Below, in pieces: positions 1-6,260 of a stretch of 9,218 bases of DNA; positions within the stretch are counted from its first letter, which is position 1; the number at the start of each line of letters is the position of its first letter. The stretch is from positions 1 to 9,218 of the forward strand of contig CALQQQ010000034.1 in the NCBI GenBank assembly GCA_943332745.1, written 5' to 3'. A model generated the notes under the pieces. That model was not told the origin of the DNA. It ran no database searches and worked only from the letters and a program-made list of their open reading frames with translations. The stretch is from Opitutus sp. GAS368 (GTDB lineage Bacteria; Verrucomicrobiota; Verrucomicrobiae; Opitutales; UBA953). A program made the translations under genes and the position numbers.

Positions 1-216
1 ATCGTCATCGTCTCGATCTTCGCCGGCTGGACGCTCGGCACCTGGTTCTCCATCGCGATGATCATTCTGATGGCCACCGTGATTCTCTACCAAACCAACG
101 AAATCAAGAACACCATGGAGACCGACCAGCATGTCGCTGCGGCCTTCGTCTTATTCTCTTCCTTCGTCACGCTACTCTTCTACGTCATCCGCCTCTTCGC
201 CGGTCGTCGCGAGTAA
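1..216 (+). CDS. Bax inhibitor-1/YccA-type membrane protein, C-terminal part
   Basis: Only the last 71 residues are in the window; the 5' end lies off the left edge. The visible part is strongly hydrophobic, with membrane segments at about residues 1-8, 13-34 and 45-66. A short hydrophilic stretch between the last two carries the motif TDQHVAA, and the protein ends in the basic tail RLFAGRRE. The pattern LYxTxxI...TDQHVAAAxxLFxSxxTLxxYVxRLF matches the C-terminal end of bacterial Bax inhibitor-1 (TMBIM/YccA/YbhL) proteins. In that family the Asp before the last span belongs to a conserved acidic site, proposed in homologues to act in pH-sensitive ion leak. The specific bacterial role is not known. 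It is followed 23 nt downstream by an intrinsic terminator, so it ends its transcription unit. The family call rests on this short C-terminal pattern alone; another polytopic membrane protein cannot be excluded. Confidence 0.68.
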   Translation: MVIVSIFAGWTLGTWFSIAMIILMATVILYQTNEIKNTMETDQHVAAAFVLFSSFVTLLFYVIRLFAGRRE

Positions 217-239
217 GCGCGACCAGCAGCAACTTCGAA

Positions 240-277
240 GGGCTTTCCGGTGTTATATCGGGGAGCCCTTTTTATTT
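240..277 (+). terminator. Intrinsic (Rho-independent) terminator after the Bax inhibitor-like gene
   Basis: The arms at 240-250 (GGGCTTTCCGG) and 258-268 (TCGGGGAGCCC) pair over 11 positions, including three G-U wobbles, around the 7-nt loop TGTTATA. The T-rich tract TTTTTATTT follows at 269-277. This is the clearest terminator in the window. Its T tract runs directly into the ATG at 278, and the GGGGAG in its 3' arm (260-265) is the only Shine-Dalgarno-like sequence for the next gene. Confidence 0.88.
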
Positions 278-1114
278 ATGCGCCATTTCCTCCTCCTTTG
301 CCTCTCCTTGGTCTGCGCCGCTTCGTTGTCGGCCCAAGGCAAGTTCCGCGATTTGCTCTCGGCCAAGGCGCCCGAAGGATTTGTCGAAAAGTCCTGGACG
401 GTCGACGGCGTGAAGCGGACGGCACTCGTCCGCGTGCCCGCCGGCGCGAGCGGCCAGCTGGCGGTGGTCTTCGGCTGGCATGGCCACGGCGGCCGCTCCA
501 CCCACTCCGCCGGCCGATGGGGTTACGCTGAGATCGACACGACTTCGATCCTCGTCTTCCCGCAGGGCCTGCCGACCGTCTCGCCACTCGTCGATAAGGA
601 AGGCCGCATGCCCGGCTGGCAGACCTCCGTCGACAGCGAAGGTGGCCGTGATATCAAGCTCTTCGATGCCATCCTGACTGACCTCAAGAAGGGGCACGTG
701 GTAGACGAACGTCGCATCTTCTCCATGGGGCATTCCAATGGAGCGGCGTTCAGCTATCTCCTCTGGCAGGCCCGCCCGGAAGTCCTGGCCGCCATCGGGG
801 CCGTCGCGGGCAGTCTACGGGGCGACACCAAGGTCACTTCGCCCATGCCGGTGATCCACGTCGCCGGAGAGAAAGATCCGCTCGTCAAGTTCGCCTGGCA
901 GCAGGCTACTTTCGCCGCGGTGAAGCGATTTAATGGATGCACGGAAGAGGGTCAGCCTTGGGCCAAGGAAGGCGTCCTTGAGGCGACGCTCTATACTTCG
1001 AGCAAGGGCGCGCCGCTGGTGACCGCCATCCATGCGGGTAGCCACGAATACGCCAAGGGTTCCACCGAACTCATCGTCCGGTTCTTCAAGGAGAACCCCA
1101 AGCCGGCCAAGTGA
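278..1114 (+). CDS. Secreted alpha/beta-hydrolase esterase, PHB depolymerase/LpqC (feruloyl esterase-like) family
   Basis: The product has 278 residues. A Sec signal peptide at about 1-20 (MRHFLLLCLSLVCAASLSAQ) puts the enzyme in the periplasm or outside the cell. The fold shows an HGHGG oxyanion-hole motif at 68-72, the nucleophile elbow GHSNG at 151-155 (Ser153), a probable acid Asp200 in GEKDP and a probable catalytic His256 in AGSHEY. This arrangement is typical of the PHB depolymerase/LpqC/feruloyl-esterase group, which hydrolyses ester bonds in polyesters or in acyl groups on plant polysaccharides. The substrate cannot be read from sequence. The ATG at 278 is chosen because it begins the signal peptide. 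The same frame is open back to 131, but that part overlaps the upstream gene and the terminator and would put 49 residues before the signal. The only SD-like sequence, GGGGAG, sits about 12 nt upstream inside the terminator hairpin. The gene ends exactly against the opposing beta-helix gene. Confidence 0.85.
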   Translation: MRHFLLLCLSLVCAASLSAQGKFRDLLSAKAPEGFVEKSWTVDGVKRTALVRVPAGASGQLAVVFGWHGHGGRSTHSAGRWGYAEIDTTSILVFPQGLPTVSPLVDKEGRMPGWQTSVDSEGGRDIKLFDAILTDLKKGHVVDERRIFSMGHSNGAAFSYLLWQARPEVLAAIGAVAGSLRGDTKVTSPMPVIHVAGEKDPLVKFAWQQATFAAVKRFNGCTEEGQPWAKEGVLEATLYTSSKGAPLVTAIHAGSHEYAKGSTELIVRFFKENPKPAK

Positions 1115-3835
1115 TCAGCGGGCGGGGTCGTCCGTCAGGATCGCGAGGTCGTCGAGGTAGAATTCGGTCTTCTCGTTGGCGTTGCTGACGAATCCTACCC
1201 AGTCCAGGGTCTTCATGTCCGGGTGACGGCAGGGTAGGTCCTTGAATTCCTGGGTCGCTTCGCCTTCCGGCGTGACCTTCAGGTTCCAGCGGCCCGTGAC
1301 GGCGTCGCCGATGACGGCGGAGAGCTCGAAACGGATCCACTTCTGGACCGGTACGGCGATGTCGAGGCCTTTGACGCCGGTGAGCCGGCCGTTCTGGATA
1401 TGCAGAACCGGTCCGGTGCGGTAAGGGTTTCCTTTCGTCCGCCATTCGTGGAAGAAGATCGCCTTCGGTTCGAGGTAGAGCGCGAAACTCACGGTCGAGG
1501 TGCCTGCCCGATGATGCGGGTTGAAGGATAGCATCGGGTAGTAGGATGCCGGAAGCCCCGGAGCGTCTTGGAAGAGCAGGGACTGTTTACCTTCGGCGTG
1601 CTTGGCTGGGCTCATCCGGAGGGCGTCGCCGAGGCTCACGCGTGGCTTGCCAGGTGGAGCTTGGTTGATCGTCAGGGCAGGGTGGCCGTGCGGGAAGGGG
1701 CGCTGCTGGTCGATGATGCGGCCTTCGAAGGTTTGGCGGATATTCAAGGGCGGAGCTTCCGGGCGGGGCGGGCGGGTGAGCTCGGGACCACGTTCGAAGG
1801 TCTGGGCTAGCTGGCGCCAAGCGGGGTCGTCGCGGAGGACGCCCATCGCGGCGACGTCGATGGACTTAACTCCGAGCGCCAAGGCCGGTGAGCCTGGCTT
1901 GAGGCGGAAATCGCGCTGGGCGGGATCGACGAAGAGGGGGTCGGTAACGAGCGAGCCGATATCCTGTCCCCGCTTCTGCCATTCGTTGAGCGGAATCTTC
2001 TTATCCGTGAACGTGATCGGACGGGCCGAGATATCCCAATAGACGTTATCCTTGTTGAGGAAATTGGCGGTCGTGCCGGTCCAGTTACTGCCGAACAGTT
2101 CGCCGCGCTCGAAGACGACGAGGTTCTTCTCGAAAGTGAAGGAAAGGTGCTCCTCGGCGCGGCTGCGCTTGACCTGATATTCCTCGGAGAAGGCGAAGAC
2201 GTTATTCCGAATCACGTTGTCCTTTCCGTAATGCTGGTGGAAGCCGCCGTCAGTGGTGTCGTAGGTCACGTTCCCTTCCATCGTGATGCCAGTGCTGCCT
2301 TCGTCGGTGTAGAGCCCCCAGCCGCCGTAGGTGAAGCAGGTCACATGATGGATGAGGTTGTGGCTCACCGAGGTGCCTTCGGAGGGGCCGAGCGTGTAGA
2401 CTCCGCCCATGTCGCTCAGCAGGCCCTTGCCCAGGTGGTGAAGGTGATTCCATTCGACCTTATTGCGCTTGGCGTTGCTGGGCGCGTAGCCCCAGCGCCA
2501 GCCGACGGAGACCGCGGAATAGTAGAAGTCCGAGATCTCATTGTGCGTTACCGCATTATCGGAGGAAGAGCCGATCCACACGCCGACCGCGCAAGGGAAG
2601 ATCAGGCCGCCGTCCCGGATGATATTATTATGCACCCGATTGTGGCTGACGTGGTTCTCGGGCTTAGGTTCGTCGTTGAGCGTGCCAACCTTGATGCCAC
2701 CGGCGCCGAGGTCGGTGACAAGGCACTTCTCGATGGCGACCTCGCGGCTGCCTTGGCGGAGCGAGAAGCCGTAGCTGCCGACGTGCGAGAGCTCGCAGCC
2801 GGTGAATGAGATCTGCTGCGCGTGTTCCAAGGTCACTACGCCGTCGACCGTTCGGACCGCGGCCTGGTTAGGGACGGCGGTGGCGAGCGAGGGCAGGCCT
2901 TTGGCATGGCGGAAGGCGAGTCCACGGAAGGCGAGGTGACGGACCTTGTCGCCCGGCTTGCCCGTGAACGTAAGCAACTTCTCGGCGACGGGGAAGATGC
3001 CGTGCGTGCCAGCGATGCTCTCGCCCGGTCGCGGGAGATAGGTCAGTTCGCCGGAGCGACTCAGGAACCATTCGCCGGGCTCATCGAGCAATGAAAGTAG
3101 GTTCTCGATGACCATGCCGGTATGATGGTCGAAGGCCGTGTTAGCCTTCTGGGCTGGCCCGCGGACCTTAAGGGTGCCAGAAGCGATGTCGGCGGATTCG
3201 ACGCGGCTACGGGTGGTGTCCCACTTGTGGAAGAATGTGACCAAGGCATCCTGAGCCTCGGAAGATTTCACCTCGCTGAACGCCGCCAGTTCCTTTGGGT
3301 CGACGCGGATGGTTTGTTCGGTAAAGCCGGGAGTTGACGTACCACCCGGAATCGGGGCTTCGCGCTCGACGCTACGCATGAAGCGGCTGCCCAGGTTACT
3401 CGTGCGGGCGCGGGTCGCCCGGCGGTCGCCGACCCACAGCTGTTCGAAGGTCTCAGTGCCAGACGGAATCTGTAAAGTCCAGCGGCCATCTTTACCCAAG
3501 CCGAAAGCGGGCAGTTCCTTGCCGCCCGAGATGATGACCTTAGCCCCAGGCGCGGCTTCGTACGAGACTAGCTGGCCGGCATCGCCGGAGTCCTTCTCGT
3601 CGAAGGCAACGGCTTCGGTGACGCGATACGTACCCGCCGCGAGGATTACTCGGACGGGTTCGGTGAGCGGTCGCGGGAGTTTGCGGACGGCGAGCCGGGC
3701 CCCTTCGAGCGAGGCCAACGGTGTGTCGGCTTTGCCGCTGGCCCGGTCATCACCTTGGGGGGCAACATGGAGCTCCAGGGCTTGCCCTGCTAAAGGCAGG
3801 AGGAGGGCGAGTAAGAGCGAACGGCAGAAAGGCAT
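1115..3835 (-). CDS. Secreted right-handed parallel beta-helix protein with C-terminal lectin-like domain (possible GH141-type glycoside hydrolase)
   Basis: The product has 906 residues. A signal peptide at about 1-19 (ending LPLAGQA) predicts export. An N-terminal segment at about 20-120 (LHVAPQGDD...PLASLEGAR...LAAGTY) is the usual entry into pectate-lyase-like beta-helix proteins. Residues about 290-600 carry beta-helix rungs, including repeated N-xI/V-H turns and the motifs DMGGVYTLG (475-483), GWGLYTDEGS (505-514), GGFHQHYG (530-537) and VIRNNVFAF (541-549). I associate this motif set with secreted carbohydrate-active beta-helix proteins, including GH141, but I cannot assign catalytic residues. 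After about 690 a separate, beta-rich, Trp/Phe-containing region ending EFYLDDLAIL resembles a concanavalin A-like/LamG module, perhaps for sugar binding. The start at 3835 is preceded by GGGG with a 5-nt spacer and begins a clean signal peptide; the 42 codons upstream in frame overlap the methyltransferase gene. The methyltransferase gene lies 35 nt upstream. The gene is likely involved in polysaccharide use; the substrate is unknown. Confidence 0.82.
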   Translation of the reverse strand: MPFCRSLLLALLLPLAGQALELHVAPQGDDRASGKADTPLASLEGARLAVRKLPRPLTEPVRVILAAGTYRVTEAVAFDEKDSGDAGQLVSYEAAPGAKVIISGGKELPAFGLGKDGRWTLQIPSGTETFEQLWVGDRRATRARTSNLGSRFMRSVEREAPIPGGTSTPGFTEQTIRVDPKELAAFSEVKSSEAQDALVTFFHKWDTTRSRVESADIASGTLKVRGPAQKANTAFDHHTGMVIENLLSLLDEPGEWFLSRSGELTYLPRPGESIAGTHGIFPVAEKLLTFTGKPGDKVRHLAFRGLAFRHAKGLPSLATAVPNQAAVRTVDGVVTLEHAQQISFTGCELSHVGSYGFSLRQGSREVAIEKCLVTDLGAGGIKVGTLNDEPKPENHVSHNRVHNNIIRDGGLIFPCAVGVWIGSSSDNAVTHNEISDFYYSAVSVGWRWGYAPSNAKRNKVEWNHLHHLGKGLLSDMGGVYTLGPSEGTSVSHNLIHHVTCFTYGGWGLYTDEGSTGITMEGNVTYDTTDGGFHQHYGKDNVIRNNVFAFSEEYQVKRSRAEEHLSFTFEKNLVVFERGELFGSNWTGTTANFLNKDNVYWDISARPITFTDKKIPLNEWQKRGQDIGSLVTDPLFVDPAQRDFRLKPGSPALALGVKSIDVAAMGVLRDDPAWRQLAQTFERGPELTRPPRPEAPPLNIRQTFEGRIIDQQRPFPHGHPALTINQAPPGKPRVSLGDALRMSPAKHAEGKQSLLFQDAPGLPASYYPMLSFNPHHRAGTSTVSFALYLEPKAIFFHEWRTKGNPYRTGPVLHIQNGRLTGVKGLDIAVPVQKWIRFELSAVIGDAVTGRWNLKVTPEGEATQEFKDLPCRHPDMKTLDWVGFVSNANEKTEFYLDDLAILTDDPAR

Positions 3836-3848
3836 GGTTACCCCGACA

Positions 3849-3864
3849 AGAGCCGCTAGGCTCT
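3849..3864 (-). other. Intergenic hairpin between methyltransferase and beta-helix genes
   Basis: AGAGCC and GGCTCT form a perfect 6-bp stem around a 4-nt loop (TAGC on the transcribed minus strand). One bulged base allows two further pairs. It fills most of the 35-nt gap and lies just upstream of the GGGG ribosome-binding sequence of the beta-helix gene. No T tract follows, so it does not look like an intrinsic terminator. It could influence mRNA processing or translation of the downstream gene, or have no function. Confidence 0.5.
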
Positions 3865-3870
3865 GTTCCC

Positions 3871-4584
3871 TCAAGACTTTCTGGCGACGTAGAAGCGGGT
3901 CTCGCCGGCGAACTCGCGGACCAGCGGACCATCGGCCGCGACCTCGGTGCTGAGCGGACACTCGATCACCGTGAAGTCCGTTTCGGACAGCTCGCCGCGA
4001 GTTTCGGCTTCGGTGCTGCTGTGCATGAAGACGGGCGACGTATCGCTCTCGTGCCAGCGGTCGCCCGGAATTTCATCGTCCGGCTCTGCTTCCTTCGCCC
4101 GGTAGGCGGCGTAGGCGCCTTTCTCGCGATCGGCCGCCGTGAAGAGGAGGATGCCGCCGGGTCGGAGCACGCGATGGATTGAGCGTAGTGCCGCCAAGCG
4201 GTGAGTTCGGCTGGGCAGACACATTAGGCCGTTGAAGGCGTAGATTGCCCCGTCGAAGCATGCATCGGGGTAGGTGAGGGCGGTGGCGTCCTGGAGCTCA
4301 ACGATTTTCTCCCAGTCTGCGACATGATCGGCCAGCACCGCGCGGGCGAGGCTCACCATGATGGGTGAGAAGTCGGTCGCGATGACGTCCGAGTAACCTG
4401 ACTGTAATAAACCCAGGGCTACCCGACCGCCGCCGCAGCCGAGCTCGAGGATGCGTTGCGACTTGGCGAAATGGCGTTCCAGTAGGACCTTTTCCGAAGC
4501 CCAGATTCCGACCCTCACGGCCGCCCGGGCATAGTGCAAGGCCGTCTCGGTCTCGAGCCAGTGGGCCTGCGGGTCGCGTTCCAT
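3871..4584 (-). CDS. Class I SAM-dependent methyltransferase
   Basis: The product has 237 residues from the ATG at 4584 and appears cytoplasmic. The Rossmann-fold hallmarks are visible: motif I ILELGCGGGRVAL (45-57), which binds S-adenosylmethionine; an acidic residue at the end of strand 2 in ATDFSP (Asp71), expected to contact the ribose; LQDATALTYP (97-106) at the motif II position; and LRPGGILLF (140-148) after strand 5. The layout fits the methyltransferase 11/25 type, which acts on small molecules, lipids or proteins. The C-terminal half (about 150-237) has no motif I recognise, so the acceptor is unknown. The start is uncertain. An in-frame TTG at 4596 would add four residues, and neither start has a convincing Shine-Dalgarno sequence. 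The gene is transcribed towards the beta-helix gene and divergently from the DUF192 gene. Confidence 0.85.
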   Translation of the reverse strand: MERDPQAHWLETETALHYARAAVRVGIWASEKVLLERHFAKSQRILELGCGGGRVALGLLQSGYSDVIATDFSPIMVSLARAVLADHVADWEKIVELQDATALTYPDACFDGAIYAFNGLMCLPSRTHRLAALRSIHRVLRPGGILLFTAADREKGAYAAYRAKEAEPDDEIPGDRWHESDTSPVFMHSSTEAETRGELSETDFTVIECPLSTEVAADGPLVREFAGETRFYVARKS

Positions 4585-4638
4585 GCGTCGAAGCAAGGGA
4601 ATCTTGCCAGAGAGGCAATCGCAGGAACACTGCGTCGC
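4585..4638. promoter_or_regulatory. Divergent intergenic region with short inverted repeat
   Basis: These 54 bp must hold the 5' signals of both the methyltransferase (-) and the DUF192 gene (+), unless promoters lie inside the genes. I see no convincing -10/-35 pair. An inverted repeat, TTGCC-agaga-GGCAA (4604-4618), lies near the middle and could be a regulator site. AGGA at 4623-4626 is a weak ribosome-binding candidate, 12 nt before the ATG at 4639. Confidence 0.35.
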
Positions 4639-5142
4639 ATGATTCGGCCTCTGTTTCTGTCCCTCGCCCTAGCGCTTGTCGCCTGCGACAGCCGCCAGCC
4701 GTCCGTCGCTCCGACGGCGGAGCTGGGCATCGAGACTCGTTTCCCGATTCGGATGGGTCAAGTGCTCGGCCGTTTGCGCCTCGCTGCGACCGACCTCGAG
4801 AAGGCCCGTGGCCTCATGGGGACGGCCAAACTCACCGATGAGGAGGGGATGGCCTTCATGTATGAATCCGAGATGCAGATGCGTTTCTGGATGAAGGATA
4901 CTCCGTTGGACCTCGATATCGCGTTCATCGCGCGCGACGGTACGGTGCTTGAGGTCAAGACCATGACCGCCGGCGACACGGAGACTACGGCTTCTTCATC
5001 GGATCAGGTCCGCTTCGCGATTGAAATGCGCTCCGGTTGGTTCGGGCATTTCGGCGTCAAGCCTGGCGATAAGGTCAACTTGGATGATATGCGGGCTGCC
5101 CTGCAGGCCCGGGGTTTCGACCCGAAGCGGTTCATTCCCTGA
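4639..5142 (+). CDS. DUF192-family lipoprotein
   Basis: The product has 167 residues. The N-terminus MIRPLFLSLALALVAC is a lipoprotein signal with lipobox LVAC. Cys16 would be lipidated and the mature protein anchored in the envelope; Asp at +2 would favour inner-membrane retention under the E. coli rule, which may not apply here. Residues about 36-150 match DUF192 (PF02643): KARGLMG (55-61), EGMAFMY (69-75), the signature MRFWMKDTPLDLDIAFI (81-97), DGTVLEV (100-106), and the closing FAIEMRSGWFGHFGVKPGDKV. The family's function is not established; exported, small single-domain members are common. The start at 4639 is chosen for the lipoprotein signal. The frame is open to 4534, but that extension overlaps the divergent methyltransferase coding region. 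The gene ends with no gap against the opposing 34-aa ORF. Confidence 0.88.
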   Translation: MIRPLFLSLALALVACDSRQPSVAPTAELGIETRFPIRMGQVLGRLRLAATDLEKARGLMGTAKLTDEEGMAFMYESEMQMRFWMKDTPLDLDIAFIARDGTVLEVKTMTAGDTETTASSSDQVRFAIEMRSGWFGHFGVKPGDKVNLDDMRAALQARGFDPKRFIP

Positions 5143-5247
5143 TTAGAGGGAGCGCCAGAGCAGGAGCAGGCTCGTCGCGATACCGAGGCCGCCGAGGACG
5201 AAGGCCAGGGCTAGGCGTTCGGCTGAGGTTGTTCGGAAAATCCTCAT
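5143..5247 (-). CDS. Small single-span membrane protein (34 aa), coupled to polyprenyl synthase
   Basis: This short ORF encodes MRIFRTTSAERL followed by a hydrophobic stretch at about residues 12-30 and the short tail LWRSL. This predicts one transmembrane helix with a basic, probably cytoplasmic N-terminus. Its ATG overlaps the TGA of the polyprenyl synthase as ATGA (5247-5244), the classical arrangement for translational coupling. A GAAGG purine run just upstream is a weak ribosome-binding candidate. Its TAA (5145-5143) touches the TGA of the convergent DUF192 gene, so the ORF fills exactly the space between the two neighbours. I recognise no family. A longer reading from 5394 in the same frame lies inside the synthase gene and is rejected. 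That it is a real gene is an inference from the ATGA overlap, the hydrophobic profile and the exact fit. Confidence 0.55.
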   Translation of the reverse strand: MRIFRTTSAERLALAFVLGGLGIATSLLLLWRSL

Positions 5248-6194
5248 GCCTTCGGGGCGAGTCGCGCCGCGGCTTCGCGCAGGAAGGCCGTGAGTCGAAG
5301 CAGGAAGAAGGGCGAAGGGGAACCAGCGATCGGTTCCAGTGACTGCTCGGCCGCGGCGATCTCCGCGTCGAGCCGACGGAAGCATTCGCGCCAAGTTTCG
5401 GCGGAGATGAGCACCCGGGCGTCGCCGCCGGCACGAAGCGCGGCCAGGAAGCCTTTGCCGGAGCGGCCGCGCTCGAGGAGCATCGGCAGCGTTAGCTTAC
5501 CGCTGGCGGCGTCCGTCCCGAGAGTCTTGCCCGCTTTGGTGTCGTCCTGGAGTAAGTCGATCAGGTCGTCGTAGATCTGGTAGGCGATACCGAGGTGGCG
5601 GCCGAAGAAGGAGCAGGCGGCGATGTGTTCCGGCGGGCGCCCCGCTAGGAGTGCGCCGACTTGGCAGGCGCCTTCGAAGAGTTCGGCCGTCTTCAGGCGG
5701 ATGTGGCGGTAATAATCTTCGAGGGAAAGGTCATCGTGACCGCGCGAAAACGTCTGGCAGACTTCGCCGGAGCAGACCTCGCGGGAGGCGCGGGCGACGA
5801 TGCGGCAGAGTTCCGGGGTGGGGTGATCGGCGGCGAGGACGAGCGCGTGGGCGAAGAGGGCGTCGCCGAAGAGCACGGCCGCGTGGGCGCCGTGGGTCCG
5901 GTTGGGGGTGTCGCTACCGTGGCGGGTGTCGGCGCCATCGAGGACATCGTCGTGCACGAGCGTGGCCAAGTGGACCAGCTCGATGATGCCGGCGCCGCGA
6001 ACCAAGGCGTCGGGGGGTGTGCCGCCGGCGCCCGACGCGAAAGCGAGCAAGGGGCGGAGTCGCTTGCCCGGATGGGCGAGCACGTCGCGGACCATCGGAC
6101 GGACTTCTGGCTCGAAGGCGAGTTCCTGCGCCGCGAGGAATTTCTCGAGCGCCGCGAAATGGGCTTCAAGGCCGGCGTGCAGCGGGGAGGACAC
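5244..6194 (-). CDS. Polyprenyl diphosphate synthase (trans-isoprenyl, long-chain type)
   Basis: The product has 316 residues, a normal family length. This cytoplasmic enzyme condenses isopentenyl diphosphate onto an allylic diphosphate to build all-trans polyprenyl chains. Visible motifs are GKRLRP (43-48, IPP binding), the first Asp-rich motif DDVLD (82-86) followed by RHG, KTAELFEG (168-175), the second Asp-rich motif DDLID (209-213), and GKTLGTD...GKLTLP (222-237). Residues 4 and 5 before the first Asp motif are the small Thr78 and Ala77 (HLATLVHDD). This is the pattern of octaprenyl/heptaprenyl synthases rather than the aromatic residues of farnesyl or geranylgeranyl synthases, so a quinone side-chain precursor is the likely product. 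The start is the GTG at 6194. No ATG lies between it and residue 34, and there is no clear Shine-Dalgarno sequence. The 34-aa membrane ORF is coupled downstream. Confidence 0.92.
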   Translation of the reverse strand: MSSPLHAGLEAHFAALEKFLAAQELAFEPEVRPMVRDVLAHPGKRLRPLLAFASGAGGTPPDALVRGAGIIELVHLATLVHDDVLDGADTRHGSDTPNRTHGAHAAVLFGDALFAHALVLAADHPTPELCRIVARASREVCSGEVCQTFSRGHDDLSLEDYYRHIRLKTAELFEGACQVGALLAGRPPEHIAACSFFGRHLGIAYQIYDDLIDLLQDDTKAGKTLGTDAASGKLTLPMLLERGRSGKGFLAALRAGGDARVLISAETWRECFRRLDAEIAAAEQSLEPIAGSPSPFFLLRLTAFLREAAARLAPKA

Positions 6195-6211
6195 GCCGCA
6201 ATGTGCGGACG

Positions 6212-6235
6212 AAAAAGCCCTTGCGCAAGCGCAGG
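6212..6235 (-). terminator. Weak putative terminator after the zinc-ribbon protein gene
   Basis: On the minus strand CCTGCG-CTTG-CGCAAGG can fold into a short stem with one bulged A, followed by GC and TTTTT. It contains the perfect 10-bp palindrome CTTGCGCAAG (6220-6229). The position, about 25 nt after the TAA of the zinc-ribbon gene and before the polyprenyl synthase start, suits a terminator or attenuator. The stem is short, so efficiency is doubtful. Confidence 0.35.
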
Positions 6236-6260
6236 ATGCGAGAAGACCCCCTAAGTCTGC

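Noticed and set aside
131..277. Longer N-terminus for the esterase starting at 131
   Set aside because: It overlaps the Bax inhibitor-like gene in another frame, crosses the terminator and would place 49 Ser/Arg-rich residues in front of an otherwise perfect signal peptide.
2147..2809. 220-residue open frame on the plus strand
   Set aside because: It lies opposite the beta-helix gene, has no recognisable motif and is a mirror of its codon bias.
3836..3961. Extension of the beta-helix gene upstream to 3961
   Set aside because: It overlaps the methyltransferase coding end, is Arg-rich, and would bury the signal peptide that begins at 3835.
3721..4182. 153-residue plus-strand open frame spanning the beta-helix and methyltransferase genes
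   Set aside because: Both minus-strand genes are well supported there and the frame has no domain or ribosome-binding support.
5661..6254. 197-residue open frame on the plus strand
   Set aside because: It is antisense to the polyprenyl synthase, whose catalytic motifs are complete; the Gly/Ala/Glu-rich composition is typical of an antisense frame.
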